Positions 1 through 8,138 of a stretch of DNA of 64,000 bases are shown here, piece by piece (positions within the stretch are counted from its first letter, which is position 1; each line of letters begins with the position of its first letter). The notes under the pieces are model-generated. The model worked only from the letters and a program-made list of their open reading frames with translations, was not told the DNA's origin and did not search any database. The position numbers and the translations under genes are program-made. Source of the stretch: a virus; the IMG/VR virus record IMGVR_UViG_3300005528_000048, positions 27,614-91,613 of that record. One strand, given 5' to 3'.

Positions 1-2
1 CT

Positions 3-575
3 GTATTAAATAATCCTGGATTTAGAATTACTCGTACTACTTCGCAAAGGCCAAGTCAGCCAATGATAAGTGGATCGGGTGCAGCAAGTTATTTAAGGGT
101 ATCAAATAATACATCTGCCTTGCCTCTTCCAACTTCCACAAGCGGATCATCTTCTACACCAATATTATTGCCACAAAGAACCGCTGGTGGTTTAATTTCT
201 GGTGGTTCCAATATTCGCGATGATGTTCCAGCCATGCTCACTGGCGGCGAGTTTGTCTTGAACAATCGCGCCACTCAACGCATTGGTCTTCAAAACCTCA
301 ACAGACTCAATAGCGGAGCGCCAGTTTCTAGCGAAGGTTCTTCACCAGAGATGACTCAAACTTTGATTGCCAAGCTTGATGAACTCATTCAAACCACTGC
401 AAACTCTTCCAAAGAAAATGTAGTTGTGAATGTTTCCACAAATGAAGCTGGTGGTCAAACAACTGAAAATCCCACTGGCACAGAAAGAGACTTACAAAAG
501 AAAATCCGCCAAGCTGTGCTTGATGTAATCGCTCAAGAAAAAAGACTAGGAGGGTCGCTTGAAAAATCACGATGA
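3..575 (+). CDS. Tail tape measure protein, C-terminal end (partial)
   Basis: The reading frame is open to the left edge of the window, so only the last 190 or so residues are present. About residues 70-100 of the visible part carry DDVPAMLTGGEFVLN followed by an arginine/leucine-rich stretch. This is the DDVPAxLxxGEFVxN signature common near the C-terminus of phage tape measure proteins, which set tail length and line the tail tube. The tail of the protein is polar and predicted helical. The stop overlaps the next tail gene by 4 bases (ATGA), as expected in a tail operon. Confidence 0.75.
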   Translation, partial: VLNNPGFRITRTTSQRPSQPMISGSGAASYLRVSNNTSALPLPTSTSGSSSTPILLPQRTAGGLISGGSNIRDDVPAMLTGGEFVLNNRATQRIGLQNLNRLNSGAPVSSEGSSPEMTQTLIAKLDELIQTTANSSKENVVVNVSTNEAGGQTTENPTGTERDLQKKIRQAVLDVIAQEKRLGGSLEKSR

Positions 576-1375
576 GCATAGACCGATCACTCTCAGTTCA
601 ACCATACGATCAAGTTTTTGTCGTGAATGGTGTGCAACTCTCTGGAGTTGACAGCATCAGCATAAACTATAGCGTCCCATTAGAAAACTCTTTAACACTA
701 GGATCAACTTATGGCTATAATCTCAACAATCCTATCCAAGCCGAAATCTCTTTACAACGCAGCATGTTATACCAAGACCCGCTTTTGGGTTTTACTGGCG
801 ATTCTAGTTTTTCTGGCAGTTTGAGCTACAATGGTAAGTCTTATGGTTTCACTAGCGGCTTTTTAAACCGATACAGCATTTCCTGCACTGTTGGCGAGAT
901 TCCATCCATCTCTTGTGGCATCACTGTTTATGGAAAACTTGAACCCTCCCTTGAGGTTTTAAAAACACAAGAGAATCCAAGCATTTTTATTCCAAGCCCA
1001 AGATCAATGACGGTTTCTGGAGACAATACTTCAAACAATCGCGTCAAAAGCTTTTCTTTCGAGTATTCCATTAATCGTCAAGGCATCTATTCTCTTGATA
1101 GTGCAAAAGAAGTTGATGAGGTTGTGTTTTTGCCGCCAGTTAATGTTGCCGCTTCACTAACATTTGATGCAGTGAACATGACTCCAGAAAATCACGAATT
1201 CTTTTTGCAGAGCGCAGAACAGAAAAATTTTGACATTTCAATCAAAAGTCGAGATAATAATAGTGAAATTATTCATCTCACGATTCCAAACATTCAAGAA
1301 ATTTCACAAGAGCTTTCAGCAAGTTCAGATAGCTCTTTGGCCATTGTTAATAACTACATAGGATACATAGAATGA
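572..1375 (+). CDS. Putative minor tail protein
   Basis: This 267-residue protein follows the tape-measure end with an ATGA overlap and overlaps the next gene by 4 bases. It is rich in Ser, Asn and aromatic residues in alternating beta-strand patterns, with no signal peptide or membrane segment. I recognise no family. Its place directly after the tape measure is where siphoviruses keep distal-tail or tail-tip proteins, so a structural tail role is inferred from context. An AGGAGGG purine run lies upstream, within the end of the tape-measure gene. Confidence 0.55.
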   Translation: MSIDRSLSVQPYDQVFVVNGVQLSGVDSISINYSVPLENSLTLGSTYGYNLNNPIQAEISLQRSMLYQDPLLGFTGDSSFSGSLSYNGKSYGFTSGFLNRYSISCTVGEIPSISCGITVYGKLEPSLEVLKTQENPSIFIPSPRSMTVSGDNTSNNRVKSFSFEYSINRQGIYSLDSAKEVDEVVFLPPVNVAASLTFDAVNMTPENHEFFLQSAEQKNFDISIKSRDNNSEIIHLTIPNIQEISQELSASSDSSLAIVNNYIGYIE

Positions 1376-3633
1376 ACTTGTTCTACAACAGAGACAATAA
1401 CATCACTGGCGCAGCAAACCTAGCGTCTTTCAACTTTAGTCCCAACTATGGTTCAACAGTTTCGTTCTCTTGCAAAAAGAACAAGTACATGTATAACAAT
1501 AATTCTTTTGCGATTATACCAACAACGCTTAATAATATTGTTGCCACATGCAGTTTTAATTTTAATGTGAATGAGAGTGATGCGCAAAACATCATGAACT
1601 TTTTTGAGAGTCAAAGTGGAACTGGCGCTTTTGCAGTGAATGATGCTTCTCAGATTTATCGCACGCTAACTGGTTTTGCTGATGATTTCAGCATATCAAT
1701 GACAACCAATAACCAATACAATATTGCTTTAAATTTTTCTGTTGAAAGAAACTCTAGCGTTCTCAATTGGAGCGGAATGTCTTTTGTAAATTACGATTTT
1801 GTAAGTTGGGAAACTGGACAATTTTATCAAAAATATCAGCCTGTTTATTTTGAAATTCAGGCCCAAAATAAATTAGTCAATTTTTATTATGCTACCGAGG
1901 ACCATACAAGCACAGCAGATAATGCTCCGCCGAACACTGGCTACTGGTCACAGTCACTATTCTATGAAAATGAACTCGGACTAACTGTTGAAACAAAACC
2001 AATGGTTTCCAGAAATGAGTTTAAAAATTCTTTTGTTCAAAGAATCAAGGACAGCGAAAACATTCACTCTTTCCAAGGATTGCAATTAACTTATAAAAAT
2101 ATTACTGATTTCAAGCTCAAATCTCTTCTTCACTTTTTAGAGAATTCTCTTGGATACAAAAGGTTCCAATTCAATTTGCCAAAAATTTATGATCGCCCAA
2201 AACTGTTTTATGTTGATAGTTGGCAGCACTCTTGGAACTATCAAGACTCAAATAACCTAACAATATCAATTGTTGAAGACCCTCTCGGCATCAAGGTCCA
2301 AGATGATGTTCCCGCTTTTCTTGTTGGACAAGCTTTAAATCAATCTTCGCTATCATATTATGCTGACCCCAAATCGTCAGCTTATGTGATTGATGCTTCT
2401 GGCGTTAAAGAAACAAAAACAGAAGGCTCTCAACAAATCAATTGGGGCAGTTATCCAGTCAAAAATTTAAAAGTTTATCGTGAGTTAGATAGCTTTTCAG
2501 CTTATAACCAAGGAGTTGAATCTGTGATTTTTTATCCACGCTGTTATGTGGGTAATTGCGATCTTTCAGTTAATCAAATCAATAGCGTTTCTTTCGAAGG
2601 GGCGAAAGATGTTGTGGGTTTAAATTTGACAGCTAATAATTTATCAACATTTTCGGCTGATGGTGTTACAGGATTGAAAAACTTAAATCTATCAAACAAT
2701 AATCTAACATCAATCGGCATCAGTGGATGCAACAGCATCACTGGTTTAAATCTTAACGAGAATCAAATATCGCAGCAGAGTTTTTCAGATGCGCTAGTTA
2801 ATTTGGCTTTTGGTTCTGGGACCAGTGGCAACATTTCTGTTCTTGGAGATGTTAGCTTTTATCAATTAAATCCAACGCCGCAGTCTGGCAATGATTATTT
2901 TTGTATTTCTTCTCTCGATTATCGCAACTGGACACAAACATATAAAAATTTAAGCTTGCCAATTCAACCAACTGGTTTTGTGGGCAGCAACGTGTTCACG
3001 GTTTGGCTTAGAGATTCTTTCTCTGAAGCAGTAACAAACGAGTATTCTTCAAAATGGACTTCCAGCCAAAACACTTACGAAACAATCCAAGATTACACGC
3101 CAAACCCTTCTTTGTGGGCAACTTTAAATCCAAATCAATTTTATAAAAGACCAGCATATCTATTTAATAATAGCTTGTTAACTGGTGGAGTTATCAATAA
3201 TACTGGTGATTATTTATCAGCTTTTGTGGTTGCAAAGTTTGACAATAGCGGCGATCAATGCGTTTTGAATTTTTCTCCAAATAAAAATTATGGACTATTT
3301 TATAGCGGCGGAACAGTATCATTCAGGGACGGAGCAACAGTCAATGTTTTGACAGGAAATGTTGCAACAGATCAGTATTACTCTATTGGCTTCGTGCGCA
3401 ACTCAACGCATTTTACTGGCTATCTGAATGGCTTGGTTGGTAATTCTGGAACTCTCTCTGCTAGTAATTTAAATTCAATCAAGCTTTCTGTTGGGGGAGC
3501 AGAAGGCGCAACACCAAGATATTTTGCGGGTAATTTGGGCGAGGTTTTAGTTTTCTCAAATTCTTCCGCTTTTAATTTGGACCCTGCTTTTCATAAACCC
3601 TTTAACGCTAGATTTGCCATATTTGTGCCATGA
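1372..3633 (+). CDS. Minor tail protein: two gpM-like domains, leucine-rich repeats, LamG-like end
   Basis: The 753-residue protein looks modular. Residues about 1-140 resemble lambda minor tail protein M (a beta sandwich with the 'loop over NFFESQSGTGAF' pattern). A second related domain follows at about 210-310, with YKNITDFKLKSLLHFLEN and a closing HSWNY...EDPLGI. Residues about 400-475 hold leucine-rich repeats (LNLTANNLSTF, LNLSNNNLTSI, LNLNENQIS). About 590-750 resembles a laminin-G/concanavalin-like carbohydrate-binding domain (SAFVVAKFDN, YSIGFVRNSTHFTGYLNG). The fold assignments are by eye. A tail-tip adhesin that binds a protein or glycan receptor is the inference. Confidence 0.6.
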   Translation: MNLFYNRDNNITGAANLASFNFSPNYGSTVSFSCKKNKYMYNNNSFAIIPTTLNNIVATCSFNFNVNESDAQNIMNFFESQSGTGAFAVNDASQIYRTLTGFADDFSISMTTNNQYNIALNFSVERNSSVLNWSGMSFVNYDFVSWETGQFYQKYQPVYFEIQAQNKLVNFYYATEDHTSTADNAPPNTGYWSQSLFYENELGLTVETKPMVSRNEFKNSFVQRIKDSENIHSFQGLQLTYKNITDFKLKSLLHFLENSLGYKRFQFNLPKIYDRPKLFYVDSWQHSWNYQDSNNLTISIVEDPLGIKVQDDVPAFLVGQALNQSSLSYYADPKSSAYVIDASGVKETKTEGSQQINWGSYPVKNLKVYRELDSFSAYNQGVESVIFYPRCYVGNCDLSVNQINSVSFEGAKDVVGLNLTANNLSTFSADGVTGLKNLNLSNNNLTSIGISGCNSITGLNLNENQISQQSFSDALVNLAFGSGTSGNISVLGDVSFYQLNPTPQSGNDYFCISSLDYRNWTQTYKNLSLPIQPTGFVGSNVFTVWLRDSFSEAVTNEYSSKWTSSQNTYETIQDYTPNPSLWATLNPNQFYKRPAYLFNNSLLTGGVINNTGDYLSAFVVAKFDNSGDQCVLNFSPNKNYGLFYSGGTVSFRDGATVNVLTGNVATDQYYSIGFVRNSTHFTGYLNGLVGNSGTLSASNLNSIKLSVGGAEGATPRYFAGNLGEVLVFSNSSAFNLDPAFHKPFNARFAIFVP

Positions 3634-5333
3634 TTATTAAAAGCAATTCAATCATCTTAGCTTCTGATTTAAGTCCAGCTTTTCAAGCGGTTGGAGATTT
3701 TGCGCCATATAAGAGAGGCTTGTTTCCAATTGCTTTTGTTGATAATCTTGCGTTCGATGTTCAAGGCAATCGCATTCGCTCTAAACAAGTTGGGGGTCAA
3801 GAGTTCTCTGTCGAGAACTTGGCTTTTTCACCAACTGTTTCTCTTTCCTTTGATTATGTTTCATCGCTAACATTTGACAATGAAAACTTGCTCGGAATGT
3901 TTTTAAAAGGATGGGGAGATTTTCAATCCATCTTTAAAGGCAGCAACGGTCAATCTTGCAATCTTTATTTTATCTTGAGTGATTTGTTTGGTCTTGATTT
4001 AATTTATCAAATCAAAGATCGCGGCAATCTAAATGGTTTAGAAGTTATTTCATTTGGTAATTGCACTCTAAGCAATTACAACTTGGCCATTGCAGCGGCA
4101 ACTCTTCCAAAGACTTCGATTCAAATGGAAGCAGTGAATATGGAAATGCAGGTTGTTTCCTCGAATCTTATTAATGTTCCAGCGATTAATCTTAGCGTTG
4201 GCAACAAAGATGGCGCTGCTCAACTAAGCATTAATAATTCAGAGTTCATCACTAACCTTAACGCTCTCAATACTTCTGCAACTGGTCAACCAATTTTGCC
4301 AACATATAAAACCACAGCGTTCAACATCATCACCGAAAATCCAGAAGTTCCGTCAATTCAAATCTCTCCTTGGGCAGATGCGGCAATTTCCTCGATTGGT
4401 TTTTCAATCGGAGTTGAACGCGAAGCAAGTTATGGATTTGGCAGCGACTTTATCTACGATAAGAAAATTAAGTTTCCGATTGTTGGCAACTTAAATGTTA
4501 CTGCAACAGCTTTGGCGCTTAATTCTGGCGTGCCGATTCTCACAGGAGCAATGAGCAACGAGCCTTCATACTCTCTTGAACTTCAATTCATTGATCCTAA
4601 TGAATTAAAATATATTGGCCAATCTATTGCCACTCTATCTGGTTATGCCGACCAAAACTACAGCGGTTTCTTGACAAATAATAAATATTTAAAAATCAAC
4701 AACGCCAAACTAGAATCACATAGTCACAACATTGATTATGCATCCAATCTCACTGTTGAGTTTGGGTTTTCTTTTGCTTGCAATGAGCAAAATGGTTTGT
4801 TAATGAAGTGGGGCCAAAGATCAGAAAAAGAAGGTGCGCAATTGTTTACATACGAGGGTCTAAAGTTACAGTCTAGTGATGGCGAAAAGATTGACCTTGA
4901 TAATTATCTTTATTTTAATGATACTGGTTCTGCGATTATACCGTCTATCTGTGCAAGTCCAGGATTGTCAAGCGATGGCCTTCTCTTATTAACCAGAGAT
5001 AATACAACTGAAATTACCAACAGTTGCCAGTCTAATCCGCTTGGAGCTTTTACTTTTGAGGCAGCGGCGATTTATGATGCTACTGAATATGGTCAACTTT
5101 ATTGGACAAATGCTTCTGGCGCTCTCGGTTATATTGTTTACCGTTCAGAAGAATCTCCAACTGGTGCTTATGTACAAATTTTTTCTGGATTAGCTAATAA
5201 TTATGAAGATTATGGAGTTAGTGCTGGAGGAAATTATTACTGGTATAGTGTTGTGGCTTTTAATAATGTTTATGTTTCTAGCGGAATTTCTACAATTTCT
5301 AGCGGCACTAATCAAATAGTTTATTTCCCATAA
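3630..5333 (+). CDS. Tail structural protein with C-terminal fibronectin-III-like domain
   Basis: The 567-residue protein overlaps the previous gene by 4 bases. Most of it is beta-rich with no motif I recognise. The last 80 or so residues read as a fibronectin type III-like module (LYWTNASGALGYIVYRS ... NYEDYGVSAGGNYYWYSVVAFN), with the usual tryptophan and tyrosine positions. Such modules often sit on phage tail proteins and may bind cell-surface sugars. A structural tail role is inferred from operon position. Confidence 0.6.
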   Translation: MIIKSNSIILASDLSPAFQAVGDFAPYKRGLFPIAFVDNLAFDVQGNRIRSKQVGGQEFSVENLAFSPTVSLSFDYVSSLTFDNENLLGMFLKGWGDFQSIFKGSNGQSCNLYFILSDLFGLDLIYQIKDRGNLNGLEVISFGNCTLSNYNLAIAAATLPKTSIQMEAVNMEMQVVSSNLINVPAINLSVGNKDGAAQLSINNSEFITNLNALNTSATGQPILPTYKTTAFNIITENPEVPSIQISPWADAAISSIGFSIGVEREASYGFGSDFIYDKKIKFPIVGNLNVTATALALNSGVPILTGAMSNEPSYSLELQFIDPNELKYIGQSIATLSGYADQNYSGFLTNNKYLKINNAKLESHSHNIDYASNLTVEFGFSFACNEQNGLLMKWGQRSEKEGAQLFTYEGLKLQSSDGEKIDLDNYLYFNDTGSAIIPSICASPGLSSDGLLLLTRDNTTEITNSCQSNPLGAFTFEAAAIYDATEYGQLYWTNASGALGYIVYRSEESPTGAYVQIFSGLANNYEDYGVSAGGNYYWYSVVAFNNVYVSSGISTISSGTNQIVYFP

Positions 5334-5334
5334 T

Positions 5335-5550
5335 ATGACAGTTCTTTTTAATTATCCAAAGGTTGAAATCTCTTCTGTTTCTGAAGTTTTGAAATCAGAA
5401 GATGGGGAAATCTATCATCTTTTATTCCTTGGGGGAGACTATTCGGATTCTGATCTGTGTATTCCATCCAAAGACGAAAGCCCCAATTATTATTTTTATT
5501 CTGGAGATGGTCAAATTTCCGTGGTAGAAGTTCAAAATCCAAATGTTTAA
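5335..5550 (+). CDS. Small protein in tail operon, unknown function
   Basis: A 71-residue acidic protein begins one base after the stop of the previous tail gene and is followed by another small tail-operon gene. No domain, signal peptide or membrane segment is visible. Its tight packing in the operon supports it as a real gene. The function is unknown, and a tail or fibre accessory role is only a guess from position. Confidence 0.55.
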   Translation: MTVLFNYPKVEISSVSEVLKSEDGEIYHLLFLGGDYSDSDLCIPSKDESPNYYFYSGDGQISVVEVQNPNV

Positions 5551-5565
5551 AGTGTAATTCTATAT

Positions 5566-5913
5566 ATGGCCGCAGGAACATACAATTTAACTGGTTCAAA
5601 CGCAATCGAGAGAGGGGCATGTTATTCCTACTCTATTGATTTGAGCACCACAACTGGAGAATATACCCTTTCTGGCTATGCTGTATCAGGATACCTGCGC
5701 CGAAAATGGGATGGCTCTTTTGGCCCTGATTGGACAACCAGTATTTTAAGCACTGGTTCTGGCATCATCACTTTATCGCTTGATGCTGCCAAAACATCAG
5801 AATTGTCTTATGACTCTTACGAGCAAGAGATTTTCATCTATCCGCCGAATAGTGGTTGCCCTGTTAGAATCATCAAAGGCGATGTAGATATTCAGGGAGG
5901 GGGGTTTGAATAA
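5566..5913 (+). CDS. Small beta-rich tail/fibre-attachment protein
   Basis: This 115-residue protein starts about 15 bases after the preceding gene and its stop overlaps the following fibre gene by one base. The sequence (GTYNLTGSNAIERGACYSYSI, then a long beta pattern ending in CPVRIIKGDVDIQGG) resembles the N-terminal beta-sandwich seen in small baseplate or fibre adaptor proteins of siphoviruses (BppU-like). That resemblance is impressionistic. Its position just before a fibre gene fits an adaptor that anchors the fibre. Confidence 0.5.
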   Translation: MAAGTYNLTGSNAIERGACYSYSIDLSTTTGEYTLSGYAVSGYLRRKWDGSFGPDWTTSILSTGSGIITLSLDAAKTSELSYDSYEQEIFIYPPNSGCPVRIIKGDVDIQGGGFE

Positions 5914-7112
5914 TGCCTACTGATATTTCAGTTGTAATCAATCCCCCTGAGCAAGTTAATGCAACCCTACAAACCAATCCAAACCAGATTGATTTGACAG
6001 TGAATCAATTTGGGGATGTCCCACCGCACGCAACAACTCACGCTCCAAATGGAAGCGATTCGCTTGGCGCTTATTATATCACTGGTGACGTTGTTCGCCC
6101 AAGCGAAACTGGTAGTTTTATTACCACTGGTCAAACTGGACAGTTTGCTACAACTGGTCAATTGTCTTTTAGTAATACCGAAGTTATTACTGGCGATACA
6201 ACACTTGCTGCAAACAAATCTTATTTAGTAAGAATACCGCCTGGTTCACCCTCTTCTACTCTAAATGTTTATTTGCCATCTAATCCACAGAGCGGTAGTT
6301 TCATTGAATTACAAACAGAATTTCTTGAATCTGGATGGGGATTTGCCAAAGGTTTAAATATTAACGCCAACGGTAATTTAGCAACTGGTTGGCAAAATGA
6401 AATTTCATGGACTGGAGATTTTTCTATTTTTGCTCCCCTTCAAGCTCCATTATTTGCTGATTTGGTATATAATGGATCAGCGTGGATTTATACTTATAAA
6501 GGTCCAGATTTAAGCTTTGGCAGAATTTATTATGCGGGGCCAGGCGCTCTTTTAACTGTTGGTAGTAATTATCGAATATCTTCTGTTAATTCAGGCATTT
6601 TTGCCGCCGCTAGTCAAACTGGACAGTTTATTACAACTGGTCAAACAGGTCGGTTTGTAAGCACTGGTTCTACAGGTTCTTTTATAACATCATCTCAAAC
6701 TGGACAATTCGTTTGGACTGGCTCAACAGGCAATTTTATTACAGGATCAGTAGTTAGACCTTCTGAAACAGGTTCGTTTTTAACAACCTCTCAAACAGGC
6801 AGCTTCATCTCAGCCTCTCAAACAGGCGGATTTGTTGGCACAGGTCAAACAGGCTTTTATACTGGTGTTTTTTATCCATATTCATCTAATCCAAATGGAT
6901 ATGTTCAAGGTGCTGTTGTGCGCCCTTCGCAAACTGGACAGTTTGTTGGCACTGGTTCTACAGGTTCATTTATATCCGTAAGCGGAGGCTCACACGGCGA
7001 TATTCTTTATCGTGGACCTTCATCATGGGTGCTTTTACCAGCAGGAACCAGCGGCCAATTTCTTAAAACAAACGGCAGTGGCGCAAATCCTGTATGGGCA
7101 TCAATACTTTAA
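5913..7112 (+). CDS. Tail fibre protein with 9-residue TG-x-F repeats
   Basis: The 399-residue protein starts after a strong AGGGAGGGGGG ribosome-binding region. The N-terminal 40 residues look like a fibre anchor. Two blocks consist of repeats of the form (Q/S)TG-x-F-(I/V)-x-T-(G/S). The longer block spans roughly 6607-6870 (about residues 230-320), with a unit of nine residues (27 bases). The C-terminal section (GGSHGDILYRG ... SGQFLKTNGSGANPVWASIL) is a common fibre tip ending. Repeats with glycine and aromatic residues at fixed spacing suggest a trimeric beta fibre. Receptor binding is inferred. Confidence 0.75.
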   Translation: MPTDISVVINPPEQVNATLQTNPNQIDLTVNQFGDVPPHATTHAPNGSDSLGAYYITGDVVRPSETGSFITTGQTGQFATTGQLSFSNTEVITGDTTLAANKSYLVRIPPGSPSSTLNVYLPSNPQSGSFIELQTEFLESGWGFAKGLNINANGNLATGWQNEISWTGDFSIFAPLQAPLFADLVYNGSAWIYTYKGPDLSFGRIYYAGPGALLTVGSNYRISSVNSGIFAAASQTGQFITTGQTGRFVSTGSTGSFITSSQTGQFVWTGSTGNFITGSVVRPSETGSFLTTSQTGSFISASQTGGFVGTGQTGFYTGVFYPYSSNPNGYVQGAVVRPSQTGQFVGTGSTGSFISVSGGSHGDILYRGPSSWVLLPAGTSGQFLKTNGSGANPVWASIL

Positions 7113-7520
7113 TTAACAGTTTAACCAATCTCTTTCATTGATTGGATAGAGAACAGTTAGTTCTTCGCCTTCGTTAATTTCTCTAGCGGAGAAATAAATA
7201 TCTGCATTTTCGTCATGAATTAAGTTTGGCGTTTCAGAATGATTGACGTAAAAACTCAAATCAATTTGATCCAAAAAACCATCAATAAAGAACCCGTCTT
7301 TGTCTGAGTGACAGATATATCGGATGTAATTTTTGATAGCGTCCGATACGTCAGATATTTCACTCCAGCAAATAAAATGGTTTTCTGCTCTTGGAGCGAA
7401 GATTGGATAGTCTTTGGGAATCTTAGAGAGCGCAAAAACTCCAACTCCTGCGCCATTAATCTTTGAAACGCCAAGCTTACATTGTGGCAGTTTGAGGTTC
7501 TGTATAATGGATTGGCGCAT
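7113..7520 (-). CDS. SET-domain protein (putative lysine methyltransferase)
   Basis: The 135-residue protein is little more than a SET domain, the fold of S-adenosylmethionine-dependent protein lysine methyltransferases. GAGVGVFA at residues 24-31 matches the first SET motif. NHSETPN at 93-99 matches the NHSxxPN cofactor motif, and EINEGEELTVLY at about 114-125 matches GEELxxxY with its catalytic tyrosine. There are no pre-SET or post-SET cysteine clusters. It overlaps the upstream gene by 44 bases and converges on the plus-strand fibre gene with no visible terminator between them. The substrate is unknown. Confidence 0.8.
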   Translation of the reverse strand: MRQSIIQNLKLPQCKLGVSKINGAGVGVFALSKIPKDYPIFAPRAENHFICWSEISDVSDAIKNYIRYICHSDKDGFFIDGFLDQIDLSFYVNHSETPNLIHDENADIYFSAREINEGEELTVLYPINERDWLNC

Positions 7521-8136
7521 CGGAAAATTCAGTCATGTAGCTATAATCTGTAAACTTGTTTCTCTTGTTTTCAACTGAATAAATATTTAAGTCAATTTTA
7601 TATCCTGGATTTTTATCTATTGGGTTGTAAACCCATGCGTCATCGTGCCAGATGATGCGGTTGTTAGGATAAGCGTAAAAGTTGCCATTATCCATTTTAA
7701 ATAAGTGGGCGCATTTATGCTCTGGAGTTTCGCTGAAATTAGTGTCTAAAACGCTTTTATTTTCCCAACTCCAATCAAGAGTGAACAAGTATTCACCGCA
7801 CTCTTTTGTGTTTGATGGAGTGATTAATTTGGCGCGTAAACCACGCAGTCTTTGACGCACCTGAACGTCAATATAGGGAGAGAAGCAGTCCCAATACATT
7901 GCTTGTTCAAGCGGCACAGGATCGCATTGTTTCCAGCAAAATGCTGTGATTGGTCGCCGTGTCCAATTCACGCCATTATTTAAATATGCCTCAAAAAGCG
8001 GCACACGCTTCTCAATAGAAGCAACAGAATGAACATCTGCTGGTGTATATTCGCCGTGACCTTTTTCGTGGTTAAATAAATATTCGTTTCGGATTAAACA
8101 AGTAATCGTTGGAATATTATGATTGAGATAGGCCAT
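7477..8136 (-). CDS. Conserved-looking phage protein, unknown function
   Basis: The 219-residue protein lies between a fibre gene (2 bases upstream) and the SET-domain gene, which it overlaps by 44 bases. It is rich in Trp, Tyr, His and Cys (for example AFCWKQCDPVPLEQAMYWDCF and FYAYPNNRIIWHDDAWVYN). That pattern suggests a compact globular enzyme or binding protein rather than a fibre. There is no signal peptide or membrane segment, and I do not recognise the family. It probably belongs to the same late transcript as the fibre. Confidence 0.55.
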   Translation of the reverse strand: MAYLNHNIPTITCLIRNEYLFNHEKGHGEYTPADVHSVASIEKRVPLFEAYLNNGVNWTRRPITAFCWKQCDPVPLEQAMYWDCFSPYIDVQVRQRLRGLRAKLITPSNTKECGEYLFTLDWSWENKSVLDTNFSETPEHKCAHLFKMDNGNFYAYPNNRIIWHDDAWVYNPIDKNPGYKIDLNIYSVENKRNKFTDYSYMTEFSDAPIHYTEPQTATM

Positions 8137-8138
8137 AA

